Assembly: GCA_010671905.1 (NCBI GenBank) | Contig: JAAHII010000001.1 | Span: forward strand, 6,658,026-6,722,025 | DNA: 64,000 bases | Reading direction: 5' to 3' | DNA from: Leptolyngbya sp. SIOISBB | GTDB lineage: Bacteria > Cyanobacteriota > Cyanobacteriia > Phormidesmidales > Phormidesmidaceae | Shown: piece after piece, positions 1 through 8,119 of the stretch | How the letters are laid out: each line of letters opens with the position of its first letter | Numbering within the stretch: the stretch's first letter is position 1 | Notes under the pieces: generated by a model | Told to the model about the DNA's origin: nothing | The model's database searches: none | Seen by the model: the letters and a program-made list of their open reading frames with translations, nothing else | Position numbers and translations under genes: made by a program

Positions 1-780
1 TGGCGGATTCTCGTCGTCGACGATAACCCCGATAACCGCTTGGTCATTCACACCCTGCTAGAGCGCGTCGGCTTTGAGGTCGAGGAAGCCGTTAACGGCC
101 AGGATGCGATCGCTCAATGGCAAACCTGGCAGCCCCACCTGATTTGGATGGACATGCGTATGCCCGTGATGGATGGCTATGAAGCGACGCGGCAGATTCG
201 AGCGTTGGAAAAGAAGGTGGAACAGGGAACAGGGAATAGGGAACAGGGAATAGGGAATAGGAAGCAGGGAATAGAAAATGGGTCACCGACTTCACCCATT
301 CCATTACCAAAGGCCCCAGCGACCCAACCACCCAGCGACCCAACCACCCAGCCACCCACTCCCCACATCCCCATCATTGCCCTTACCGCGAGTGTCTTTG
401 AAGAGAAGCGAGAGGCAGTCTTAGCGGCTGGATGTGACGACTTTGTAAGGAAGCCCTTTCAAGAGCGGGTGATTTTTGAAAAGCTGGCCACGTATTTAGG
501 GGTGCAGTATGAATATCAGGCGGTGAAAGCGGATGCTGCCAGCATCGCTCACGAACCGGGCGAATCACTCACACCCGAGGCTTTGCAGTCGATGACTGTA
601 GAGTGGATTCAGCAATTACATGAAGCGGCGGTGCGAGCAGATGCCACGCTATTGCAGCAACAGATTCAGCAGATTCCGTCGCAATACTCCAACCTATCTC
701 AGCAACTGACCTATCACGTGCGGCATTACGACTACGATCGCATTGTTGAACTCTCAGCCGCCGTGTTAGCAAAACCCTAA
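1..780 (+). CDS. Response regulator receiver domain, C-terminal part of a (probably hybrid) sensor kinase, 5' incomplete
   Basis: The reading frame is open from the first base, so the gene starts upstream of the window. A CheY-like receiver domain is visible: the acidic pair in VVDDN near residue 7, the phospho-acceptor Asp in WMDMRMP near residue 51, and the Lys of RKPF near residue 152. Between the third helix and the strand IPIIALTAS lies an insert of about 57 residues. It is encoded by tandem GGGAATA/GGAACA units and then by Pro/Thr-rich repeats. The tail of about 90 residues is helical and unrecognised. A terminal receiver of this kind normally belongs to a hybrid histidine kinase, but the kinase part is not in view, so that is inference. 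Confidence 0.85.
   Translation, partial: WRILVVDDNPDNRLVIHTLLERVGFEVEEAVNGQDAIAQWQTWQPHLIWMDMRMPVMDGYEATRQIRALEKKVEQGTGNREQGIGNRKQGIENGSPTSPIPLPKAPATQPPSDPTTQPPTPHIPIIALTASVFEEKREAVLAAGCDDFVRKPFQERVIFEKLATYLGVQYEYQAVKADAASIAHEPGESLTPEALQSMTVEWIQQLHEAAVRADATLLQQQIQQIPSQYSNLSQQLTYHVRHYDYDRIVELSAAVLAKP
220..362 (+). repeat. Minisatellite-like repeats inside the receiver coding sequence
   Basis: Positions 220-277 hold consecutive GGGAATAGGGAACA-type units. Positions 316-360 hold repeated CCCAGCGACCCAACCA-type units. Both keep the receiver gene in frame. They encode a Gly/Gln/Asn-rich stretch followed by a Pro/Thr-rich stretch. Confidence 0.8.
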
Positions 781-950
781 TAGGGGTATATCACGTTACC
801 GCTAACCTGTTGTGCAACTATTTTGCCCTCACCTCCTCAGTTTCCTCTCCCCATTCTGAGGGACTGTGAACTCCGGGCTCCCCCCCAAATGGGGAATAAA
901 GCAGGGCTGTTTCAGGGTCGCTAGAGGATATTTCAGACTGTCGATATTTC

Positions 951-978
951 GTCAGGGCGCACAGCTGTGCGCCCTGAC
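951..978. repeat. 28-bp perfect palindrome, REP-like
   Basis: The arm GTCAGGGCGCACAG is followed directly by its reverse complement with no loop. It lies in the convergent gap between the receiver gene and the methyltransferase. It could act as a bidirectional terminator or be a REP element. A palindrome of identical length and similar design lies inside the RAYT gene at 45351-45378. Confidence 0.75.
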
Positions 979-1028
979 CAGAAACGTGAAAGTTGCCTGT
1001 CACGACTCCATCACATCGCGACGGCTCT

Positions 1029-2015
1029 CTACGCCGCCCGCGATCGCCCGACGGCTGCTGGCGTCGTTTGCAAGAACCCGGCAAAAATTTCTGCGACATG
1101 GCGTTGGTCGGTGCCGCAACAGCCGCCCAGCACCCGCAAGTTCGGTAGCATGTTGCCCAAGGCTACACATTGCCGTCCCAGTTCCAGGGGATTGCCTTCA
1201 TCCAGTTCCTCCGCTTCGTCGAGTTCGGCATGACTCTTGATGGAAGCATTCGGGCGGATACCGCCGATACGATTGAGCCAAGCTTCTCCAGACTGAAGGG
1301 TATGGGCAAAGTGGAGCGGATGGGCGCAGTTGATCATGTAGTAACTGGGATAACCATCCGTAGCGCTATCAACTTGGGCGATCGCGGCTTTTAACGATTG
1401 CCCATTGGGTAAACAGCCATCTGTTTCGACGGTGAAGGAAATGACCACCGGCATCTCGCCCGCGTGGGCCGCACGGACAATCCCGATCGCTTCTTCGGCA
1501 TAGGTCATCGTCACCGCCGTGATCAGGTCAGCTCCCGCATCTCGCAGGACGGCCGTTTGGAAGGCATGATAGGCTTCTGCTTCTGTGATTGCCATCAGCG
1601 TATCGGGATTGTAGCCATCGCCTCGGGGGCCTAAGCAGCCACTAATCACGATGGGCGTGGCGGGCGTTTCAAATTCATGGCGAATGTCGCGGAGTAAGTC
1701 AATGGATTTGTAGTTGAGTTCGGCGATCGCCTGTCGGGTATAGCCCAATTGCTGTCCCCAATCAGGGCTGGCTCGCCAGGTAGCGCTTTCCAAAATGCAG
1801 CCCGCTTCAAAGGTGTGGGCTAAGTCGGCGTAGGTGCGGAAATATTTGCGCAAAGCCTCGGTGCCAAAAGCATCTTTGAGCAACGCAAAGGCGGCAAATT
1901 CTGGCAGGTGCAACCCTTCCTGAAAGATCAGGGTGGTTTCTAATCCGCCATCGGTCAAAAAGTAGCGATCGCCCATTTGTGGCAATCGGTGTCGGTAACG
2001 GGCCATGGGGGTCAT
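1029..2015 (-). CDS. Homocysteine S-methyltransferase family protein
   Basis: This 328-residue cytosolic protein matches the zinc-dependent homocysteine methyltransferase family (MmuM/BHMT-like). The family transfers a methyl group from S-methylmethionine or a related donor to homocysteine to make methionine. The N-terminus has the DGGLETTL motif. Zinc ligands are the Cys of INCAHP near residue 228 and the paired Cys of GGCCGT near residue 298. The length is typical of the stand-alone enzyme. The start is the ATG of MTPMARYR; a second ATG three codons later is equally possible. The methyl donor cannot be told from sequence. Confidence 0.88.
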   Translation of the reverse strand: MTPMARYRHRLPQMGDRYFLTDGGLETTLIFQEGLHLPEFAAFALLKDAFGTEALRKYFRTYADLAHTFEAGCILESATWRASPDWGQQLGYTRQAIAELNYKSIDLLRDIRHEFETPATPIVISGCLGPRGDGYNPDTLMAITEAEAYHAFQTAVLRDAGADLITAVTMTYAEEAIGIVRAAHAGEMPVVISFTVETDGCLPNGQSLKAAIAQVDSATDGYPSYYMINCAHPLHFAHTLQSGEAWLNRIGGIRPNASIKSHAELDEAEELDEGNPLELGRQCVALGNMLPNLRVLGGCCGTDQRHVAEIFAGFLQTTPAAVGRSRAA

Positions 2016-2192
2016 GCTCCAAAATACAGGTGAGTTCGATAGCCTGCACTCTAGGCAGCGATCGGGAAGTTTTAGAGAGACGAATTAGCCCGGTGATACC
2101 AATTCTCTGAAAGTGGACTACAGATGCATTTACTGGAGCGATCCCCCCAACCCCCTTGAAAAAGAAGGGCAGTAAAATCCAGGTGGTGAATA

Positions 2193-3401
2193 GCCCCTTT
2201 ATCAAGTAGGGTTGATTCATTGTCGGAAGAGAAAAATGAGAATAGGTCTTATTGGGGATGTTGCTGTTAGGAATGCAAGATGGACTTTCCCTTACTGACT
2301 CTTCTGGAAACCGCCGAGGACTTTCGCCACTTACGGGGCCTGCGCTATCCGCTCTGGCTACTGTTGTTGTTGCTGATTACCGGCGCGATGTGCGGCTACT
2401 GGGGCGCTCGCCCGATGGAAACCTTTGCGCAACAGTACGGCGGGGAACTCTGTCGCCAACTCAACCGTCCGGTGCGCTCGGCGACCCCTTCGGACTCGAC
2501 GTTCCGGCGGGTGCTAGAGCAGTGCGACTTTATTGTTTTAACGCGCATCTTTCGCCAGTGGGCGGCCGCATCGGTGCCCTTAAGCGAAGCGGAGTGGGTG
2601 GCCATTGACGGCAAGAGCATCAAGGGGACGATGAAGGACTACGCCAGCGCCCAGCAAAACTTTGTCATGATGGTCAGTCTGTTTGGACATCGCCGGGGCT
2701 TTGTCTATGCCAGTGAGGGGATGGAAAACCAGCATCAAAGTGAACAGCAAGTCGTCCAGCAGATGCTCGCGACCCTTGACCTCGAAGGGGTGTTAGTCAC
2801 TGCGGATGCACTGCATTGTCAAAAAAAACGGTCGCCTGCCTACACCAGCAAAAAGCTTACTACCTCTTGACGGTGAAGGGGAATCAACCGACGTTGCTCA
2901 ACGCCCTGAAACAGGTGAGTGAGCACCAGGAACCGCTCGATTGCGAACAACGCGAAGACCGCAGTCATGGCCGTTGGGTCTATCGCCGAGTGTCGGTCTA
3001 TGAGGTGACTGGCCAGGACTGGGCCGAGTCGTGGCCAGGACTGCAGCGGGGGCTGTGTGTCGAACGATGGGGCTACCGTGAAAGGCGGCCCTTTGCCCAA
3101 ACCCACTATTACATCAGTAACCTGGATGCGGATGCGGCGACCTTTCTAAAAGGATTACAAGGGCATTGGTCGATTGAGAATCGCTTGCATTGGCCGAAAG
3201 ATGTTGTCCTCAACGAAGACCGGGCACCGCAACGCGCGGCCAACACTGCCGCTAACTACTCGACCATTCGCAATTTCTTCATCACGGCAGCACGGCGGTT
3301 CAATCTGGACTCCATCGCTCAGGCCAAACGGTTTTTCGCCAATCGACTTGACCAGGTTTTACTCTCACTACAATGAATCAACCCTACTTTATCAAGGGGG
3401 C
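2193..3401 (+). mobile_element. ISAs1-family insertion sequence with terminal inverted repeats
   Basis: A transposase reading frame is bounded by inverted repeats. AAGTAGGGTTGATTCATTG at 2204-2222 is matched perfectly by its reverse complement at 3371-3389, and partial similarity extends outward through a C-rich stretch. The transposase stop codon lies inside the right repeat. A second, outer pair of imperfect inverted repeats lies at 2093-2106 and 3442-3455 (12 of 14 bases), each followed inward by CTACAGAT. Either the element is about 1.36 kb long or it sits inside an older palindromic element. No target duplication was identified with confidence. Confidence 0.75.
2280..3376 (+). pseudogene. 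ISAs1-family DDE transposase, frameshifted at an A8 run
   Basis: The N-terminal part (2280 to about 2820) reads through VAIDGKSIKGT and DALHCQKK, both typical of ISAs1 (H-repeat-associated) transposases. The rest continues in the -1 frame from the eight-A run at 2821-2828, giving YLLTVKGNQP, HWSIENRLHW and a normal C-terminus at 3376. Joined together the halves make a full-length protein of about 365 residues. The A run is a plausible slippery site for programmed -1 frameshifting. However, this family is usually encoded in one frame, so a disabling mutation or a homopolymer sequencing error is more likely. Confidence 0.8.
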
Positions 3402-3702
3402 GGCAACAGCGGGGGATCCTCGATCTGTAGCGCTGTTATGCAGAATCGGTATAACTTCTAATGCGGAATTCGGCATGCGGAATTCAGAACTGAAAAGTCT
3501 GTCAAATGGTGATTACAGTGAGATTTGCCAACCAGCGATTGGAGATCGCGGGTGAAGGTCAATTAAGAAGCGTTTGGTCAACCACTGGTTTGGCGATCGC
3601 GTTCCCGACTTATTCTCGATTGGACAGTAGCTTTGGGGATGTCAGACGAGGGTGTAGATATCTGCTCCGGTTACTGCCGCCCGCCATCCAGAGGATTGAG
3701 TC
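3402..3702. other. Intergenic stretch with an 11-bp direct repeat
   Basis: No convincing gene is seen between the IS and the GNAT gene. The outer IS repeat ends near 3455. The sequence ATGCGGAATTC occurs twice at 3461-3471 and 3475-3485. HIP1 cores are present near 3594. Confidence 0.5.
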
Positions 3703-4281
3703 ATGTACGCCTATTCTGAAAGTCAGCCCCTTGCCACAGTCTCGCCGCTTTCCATGCAACCCCCTGCGAGTCCAAAGCGTTCTTCATTGACGGTGCGTTG
3801 GCCCGAGACGACTGACAGCAAAGCTCTCGATACGCTCTTTACAGCTCCTGAGGTCTTGTTTTGGACGGTGGAACTGCCAGGGAACCCGCCGGTCAAACTG
3901 CAATCTCAGCCCAGTCCGTCGGATGAGAGCTATGTCTTGCTGGCCTGTGAGGGTTCGACCATTGTCGGATCTATCTCCCTGAGTGTGTGCCCCGCCGATC
4001 AAAGGCGTCATGTGGGTTCTATCGGTTCCCTGGTCATTGGCCGAGAGCATCGCAGTCAAGAGATTGGGGTCAAGTTAATGAAGTCAGCCCTCTATCTGGC
4101 TGATCACTGGCTTCATCTAAAACGCTTACAACTGGCGGTACTGGCTGATAATGACGCGGCGCTCAAAGTGTTTCATCGGTTTGGCTTTGGGGAAGAAGGG
4201 AGACTGCAAGATTGTGCCCTACCAGGCGACGACCATGTTGACGCCATCCTGATGAGCCGGGTCAAGGTCGATAACGACTAA
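3703..4281 (+). CDS. GNAT family N-acetyltransferase
   Basis: The 192-residue protein has a GNAT fold in its C-terminal two thirds. It contains strand SIGSLVIGREHRSQEIG (motif A, acetyl-CoA binding, with Gln-x-x-Gly replaced by SQEIG), then LAVLADNDAALKVFHRFGFGEEG (motif B region with the usual Asn-xx-Ala and FxxxGF pattern). The first 25 residues are Ser/Pro-rich and probably disordered. The family transfers acetyl groups to amines of small molecules or proteins; the substrate here is unknown. It stands alone between the IS and a decayed toxin-antitoxin pair. Confidence 0.8.
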   Translation: MYAYSESQPLATVSPLSMQPPASPKRSSLTVRWPETTDSKALDTLFTAPEVLFWTVELPGNPPVKLQSQPSPSDESYVLLACEGSTIVGSISLSVCPADQRRHVGSIGSLVIGREHRSQEIGVKLMKSALYLADHWLHLKRLQLAVLADNDAALKVFHRFGFGEEGRLQDCALPGDDHVDAILMSRVKVDND

Positions 4282-4383
4282 TATTAGCCAGCTCCCAAAT
4301 ATTGTTTGAAGCGATCGCGCCCCTTGGCATGGGGACGGAATTCAAGCGGTTAAGTGCGATCGCTATCCGTAGCTCTTTGAAAT

Positions 4384-4563
4384 TCAACTTCGATACCCCG
4401 TCGAACAAGGCGTTAACGGTAAAAGCCAGCGACGGCAGATAACCTCAAATTCGCTAATGATGACGGGTTGGTTTTGCTGGATCTGGTCGGCAGCTTGCCG
4501 CCACTGCTGTTCATCGTCGCGGGTGAGGTAGCGCACCAAAATGTTCGTATCAAGCCCAATCAC
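4384..4563 (-). pseudogene. Truncated PIN-domain (VapC-like) toxin
   Basis: The frame starts at GTG 4563 with VIGLDTNILVRYLTRDD, the N-terminal Asp-containing strand of PIN-domain RNases. It overlaps the antitoxin stop by 14 bases, the usual VapBC arrangement. After about 45 residues the sequence no longer resembles a PIN domain and stops. The later conserved acidic residues are missing, although another frame stays open nearby. The product should lack RNase activity. I read it as a decayed toxin gene. Confidence 0.7.
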
Positions 4564-4795
4564 TCGCCCCCTCAGCAATGGCGGCATCCATGTCTTCAAG
4601 GGTAGTTGGCCGTGCATCGGGGCAATGCAGTATGCCGGATAAGGTCTCTATAGCGACATTGAGGGGAAAGATTTTGACCTGACCGTCTTCGTCAATCACG
4701 AACTCTACTCGGCTACCGCTAGTCAGCTTCAGATGCTGCTGAATTTTTTCGGGCAGGGTGATTTGTCCGGTGTCAGTAACGATGGTGCTGAGCAT
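4550..4795 (-). CDS. AbrB/MazE-type antitoxin (VapB-like)
   Basis: The 81-residue protein begins MLSTIVTDTGQITLPEKIQQ, a swapped-hairpin AbrB DNA-binding domain with the family pattern (T-x-x-GQITLP). It is followed by VEFVIDEDGQVKIFP and an acidic tail that would wrap a toxin. The ATG at 4795 is chosen because the domain starts there; an upstream ATG at 4864 would add an unrelated extension. It would normally repress its own operon and neutralise the PIN toxin that overlaps its 3' end. Since that toxin is truncated, this may be an orphan antitoxin. Confidence 0.75.
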   Translation of the reverse strand: MLSTIVTDTGQITLPEKIQQHLKLTSGSRVEFVIDEDGQVKIFPLNVAIETLSGILHCPDARPTTLEDMDAAIAEGASDWA

Positions 4796-4939
4796 GGCCA
4801 CAGAAACTAAAAGCAACTCGACTCTATTGGTCGTTTGGGCTTTGCATGCGCTTGTTATGTTCAAATTTACTTAAGCAAAACGATCTCTAAACTTCCTTGC
4901 CAGGATTAACACAATGACCGCAGTGGCAAATGGTCATAT

Positions 4940-5137
4940 TTAAATAGACACTTGCTTGCCATATATGTCATGGTCATAGAATTCTACTAGACGACTACTT
5001 TCATTTATTGCAGTTAACTGGTCATTAGAAATTGATTCTTCAACAAGTCTGTAGTTAAGAGATTCACATTGACTATCAGTCAAAAAACAAACTTTTGTAC
5101 ATTGCAGCGCCACAGATAAGTCAGTGCAGAAATCCAT
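4940..5137 (-). CDS. Small hypothetical protein in an AT-rich island
   Basis: This 65-residue ORF has no recognised domain. It is acidic, with three Cys in its N-terminal half, and lies 39 bases downstream of another small ORF on the same strand and in the same phase. The two could form a short operon or be pieces of one decayed gene separated by two stop codons. Base composition is clearly more AT-rich than the neighbours, which fits acquired DNA. Coding status is uncertain. Confidence 0.35.
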   Translation of the reverse strand: MDFCTDLSVALQCTKVCFLTDSQCESLNYRLVEESISNDQLTAINESSRLVEFYDHDIYGKQVSI

Positions 5138-5176
5138 AAATTCCTCGACATTTCACTCTGGACCAAAGAGCCTTGA

Positions 5177-5431
5177 TTATCTTATCCCATAACAGACTTC
5201 TATACTTTCTAAACCGGGAATAATACTGATGTATTTCGGACATTCTATCCAAATAAAGCCCTCTTCAATCAACATGGCACAGTTTTGAACGCTCACTGGC
5301 TCAGGCAGAGAACATTCATACCATCGAAAGCCATTTGAAAATTGACGTAGGAATTCCGGAAGATTGTATAGCTCTTCATGGGTAAATCGAAAACTTACTA
5401 AAGCAGATAAATTTATACTCACTACTCTCAC
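5177..5431 (-). CDS. Small hypothetical protein, possibly immunity-like
   Basis: An 84-residue ORF with ATG start and a mix of aromatic and acidic residues (for example FRWYECSLPEP and GFIWIECPKY). It looks like a small globular alpha/beta protein. No family is recognised. Its size, acidity and AT-rich context resemble immunity or antitoxin genes, but that is only an impression. It is followed on the same strand by the 65-residue ORF. Confidence 0.4.
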   Translation of the reverse strand: MRVVSINLSALVSFRFTHEELYNLPEFLRQFSNGFRWYECSLPEPVSVQNCAMLIEEGFIWIECPKYISIIPGLESIEVCYGIR

Positions 5432-5980
5432 CTTTTAAACATAACGTTGAAGCTGAGCGGCGGTCAGTATTTTTGCATCAAAATCGACATCACTTATGCC
5501 GTCCGATCCTGCGTAGAGTTAGGCGTCATCATTATACGTGTTTCAGTAGTTTGTCATATTCAGAATACGTTCCAGTCCAAAATCAATAGAGATGTTTACT
5601 TTCCAGCAATCCTAATGCTCTGTAATTGAGACTGAAACGGATTGAACGGACTGAATAGATTGACTGATACTAATTCACTCGTTTGAACTGAAGATTTGGG
5701 TGATATGGATCCGGGCTACATCATTCTCTGGCTGCAGAAATATAGCCGAGCTGATTGTTCAGATGAGACCGACGAGCATCGGCAAACGGAAGGAAATGAT
5801 TCGGCATTGGAAAATGAACGTTTGCTTCAAGAATTCACAGCTTAATCCGAACTTAAAGTCAGGTTTATGTGGATTGAATGATTGAAGTCTAATCTCTAGA
5901 TAGATTCATCTAGACATCTATATATAAGTGTTTAGTCTTTGTCTAGGTCATAGCATTTACGGATCATTCCACTCTGAACG
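5432..5980. other. AT-rich intergenic region upstream of the importer operon
   Basis: About 550 bases without a convincing gene; two short ORFs on the plus strand have no codon signature. It must contain the promoter of the ABC operon that starts at 5981. AT-rich segments such as TCTATATATAAG near 5919 could supply a -10 region, but no clear -35/-10 pair stands out. Confidence 0.4.
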
Positions 5981-7186
5981 ATGGCAAATCTTGAACTAAA
6001 AGGAATTTCTAAATACTTCGGCGCTAGTCAAGCCCTGAGCAACATCTATCTCACTGTTGAAGATGGCGAATTTGTCTCCCTGGTGGGACCATCGGGCTGT
6101 GGTAAAACCACGTTACTGCGAATTATTGCTGGTCTAGAAACCGCCAGTGAGGGTGATGTAGTAATCGCTGGGCAGACAGTCAACGAACTGGATCCGGCCC
6201 AACGCAATGTTGCCATGGTGTTCCAGTCCTACGCTCTGTATCCCCACAAGAGCGTGTTTGAAAACATTGCGTTTCCCCTCAGGATGCAGGCTCCCTGGTT
6301 CACCCGCATTCCCATTATCAGTCACCTATTCAAGGCCCGTAGAACGCTGGAGGCCCATCTACAAGAACGGGTGCCTCAAACGGCTGACCTGATGCACCTG
6401 GGGGAGCTATTAAAACGTAAGCCAGGGCAACTGTCTGGAGGCCAGCGGCAGCGGGTTGCTCTGGCCAGGGCCATGGTGCGATCGCCCCAATTGTTCCTGA
6501 TGGATGAGCCTCTGTCTAACCTGGATGCCAAGCTGCGGGCCGATATGCGGGCAGAGATTATTGAACTACGGCGGCGACTGGGGGGCACGTTTATCTATGT
6601 CACCCACGATCAAAGTGAAGCCATGACGATGTCGGACCGGGTGGTGTTGATGCATGAGAGTCGTATTCAACAGATTGGTGCCCCCAGTGAGCTGTACGAT
6701 AACCCTGCCAATCTGTTTGTGGCTGAGTTTATTGGCAATCCCAAAATTAATACCCTGACGGTGCAGTCTTCAACTGCTGGCGAGCTGCATGGCTTTGGCA
6801 ATCATCTACAGGGGGTGCCGGAACACATTGATGGTGTTGCGGTGCCGGTGCGCGAGGCTCTTTCCCTTTGTTTACGGCCTGAAGCCCTGAGGTTGTTGCC
6901 CACTCAGGCCCGAGATGCCTTCACTGGCCGCATTCACATCCTGGAAAATTTGGGTAATGAGTTTCTGGTCATTGTTCATCCCATCGGTGAAATGGAAAAT
7001 AGCGGGGGTGATACGACAAAGCCGATGAAATTAGTGGCTCGGGTGGCGGCTACGGTGGGTCGTCTACTGCACACAGGCGATACTGTGCATCTGCAGCCCG
7101 ACTGGTCCCAGGCGTTGCTATTTAACCAGGATGGCTTCCGGCTTTCTCAGGCCATAGTTACTGTGCTAGAGGAGGTAAGCGTATGA
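5981..7186 (+). CDS. Sugar/glycerol-phosphate-type ABC importer ATPase (MalK/UgpC-like)
   Basis: The 401-residue cytoplasmic ATPase energises the importer encoded by the next genes. Motifs seen: Walker A GPSGCGKTT near residue 37, Q-loop FQSYALYPH, signature LSGGQRQR, Walker B LFLMDEPLSNLDAK and the switch His of THDQ, followed by a C-terminal TOBE/MalK regulatory region. It has a longer helical subdomain than most homologues (the APWFTRIPIISHLF segment) and so is about 30-40 residues longer than usual. The stop overlaps the next start (ATGA), indicating translational coupling. The substrate is best inferred from the downstream phosphodiesterase genes. Confidence 0.92.
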   Translation: MANLELKGISKYFGASQALSNIYLTVEDGEFVSLVGPSGCGKTTLLRIIAGLETASEGDVVIAGQTVNELDPAQRNVAMVFQSYALYPHKSVFENIAFPLRMQAPWFTRIPIISHLFKARRTLEAHLQERVPQTADLMHLGELLKRKPGQLSGGQRQRVALARAMVRSPQLFLMDEPLSNLDAKLRADMRAEIIELRRRLGGTFIYVTHDQSEAMTMSDRVVLMHESRIQQIGAPSELYDNPANLFVAEFIGNPKINTLTVQSSTAGELHGFGNHLQGVPEHIDGVAVPVREALSLCLRPEALRLLPTQARDAFTGRIHILENLGNEFLVIVHPIGEMENSGGDTTKPMKLVARVAATVGRLLHTGDTVHLQPDWSQALLFNQDGFRLSQAIVTVLEEVSV

Positions 7187-8109
7187 CCCTGGTTGCTCCT
7201 AGTCGCGATCACGTAGGCACTCGTTTGAAGAGTCGCGATCGCCCCCCCTGGCTAATTCAACCCCTGTATCTGCTGCCGGCCTTCTTTTTGTTGCTAGTGT
7301 TCTTTGTGGTGCCTGCCCTAACCACCATTGGCATTAGCTTTACCGACTGGCAGTTAGGATCATCCTCCATTGACTTCATCGGTTTGGAGAACTACAAAGA
7401 ACTGTTTACCGATGAGGTCTATCGTAAAAGTCTGATCAACACCCTCAAGTTAGACCTGTTTGTCGTTCCAGTATCATTCTTTCTGGCCCTGGGGTTGGCC
7501 CTGGCCATCAATGGGTTAAATCGCTTTCAAGGCTTCTGGCAAACGGTGTACTTTTTGCCCGTAACTACGACGCTGGTGGCCATGGCCCAGGTGTGGTCCT
7601 GGATTTTGCATCCCCAGTTTGGCATGGTGGCCCAGCTGTTCAAACTGTTTGGCCTCACCCCCATTAACTGGCTCAATGACCAGAGCGTGGTGCTTTACAC
7701 CATTGGCTTTATCTCCATCTGGCAGCTGGTGGGTTACTACACGGTGCTGTTTATTGCCGGGTTGTTAAATGTGCCCAAAGATCTGTACGAAGCGGCGCTG
7801 ATTGACGGTGCCCGCTCTCCTTGGGATAAGTTTTGCCACGTTACCTGGCCGATGTTAGGCCCCACCAGTTTGTTTATTTTTATCATCACCATCATCAAGT
7901 CATCCCAGATTTTTGACACGGTGAAGGTGCTGACCCAAGGCGGCCCCAACAACGCCAGTGAGATTCTGCTGTATACCCTCTACAGTGAAGGGTTTGAGTT
8001 TTTTAGGACAGGATTGGCATCGGCGATCGCCACACTGTTCTTTGCCATCATGCTGCTGCTGACCCTGTATCAGATGCGGGTGTTTGAAAAATACGTCCAC
8101 TACCGTTAG
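7183..8109 (+). CDS. ABC importer permease (MalF/UgpA-like)
   Basis: The 308-residue inner-membrane protein has about six transmembrane segments. The first is the LYLLPAFFLLLVFFVVPAL helix. The cytoplasmic EAA loop is YEAALIDGARSPWDKFCHVTWP, which docks on the ATPase. It overlaps the ATPase gene by four bases and is followed ten bases later by the second permease. Length and topology match the MalF/UgpA class of CUT1 sugar importers without the extra periplasmic loop of enteric MalF. Confidence 0.9.
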   Translation: MTLVAPSRDHVGTRLKSRDRPPWLIQPLYLLPAFFLLLVFFVVPALTTIGISFTDWQLGSSSIDFIGLENYKELFTDEVYRKSLINTLKLDLFVVPVSFFLALGLALAINGLNRFQGFWQTVYFLPVTTTLVAMAQVWSWILHPQFGMVAQLFKLFGLTPINWLNDQSVVLYTIGFISIWQLVGYYTVLFIAGLLNVPKDLYEAALIDGARSPWDKFCHVTWPMLGPTSLFIFIITIIKSSQIFDTVKVLTQGGPNNASEILLYTLYSEGFEFFRTGLASAIATLFFAIMLLLTLYQMRVFEKYVHYR

Positions 8110-8119
8110 GGAGACTCTG

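Noticed and set aside
2816-2835. Programmed -1 frameshift for the ISAs1 transposase
   Set aside because: The A8 run is compatible, but the family is normally single-frame and three other homopolymer breaks in the window favour mutation or error. It is kept only as an alternative.
5700-5885. 61-codon ORF in the AT-rich gap
   Set aside because: No ribosome site, no recognisable composition or family, and it lies in the presumed promoter region of the importer operon.
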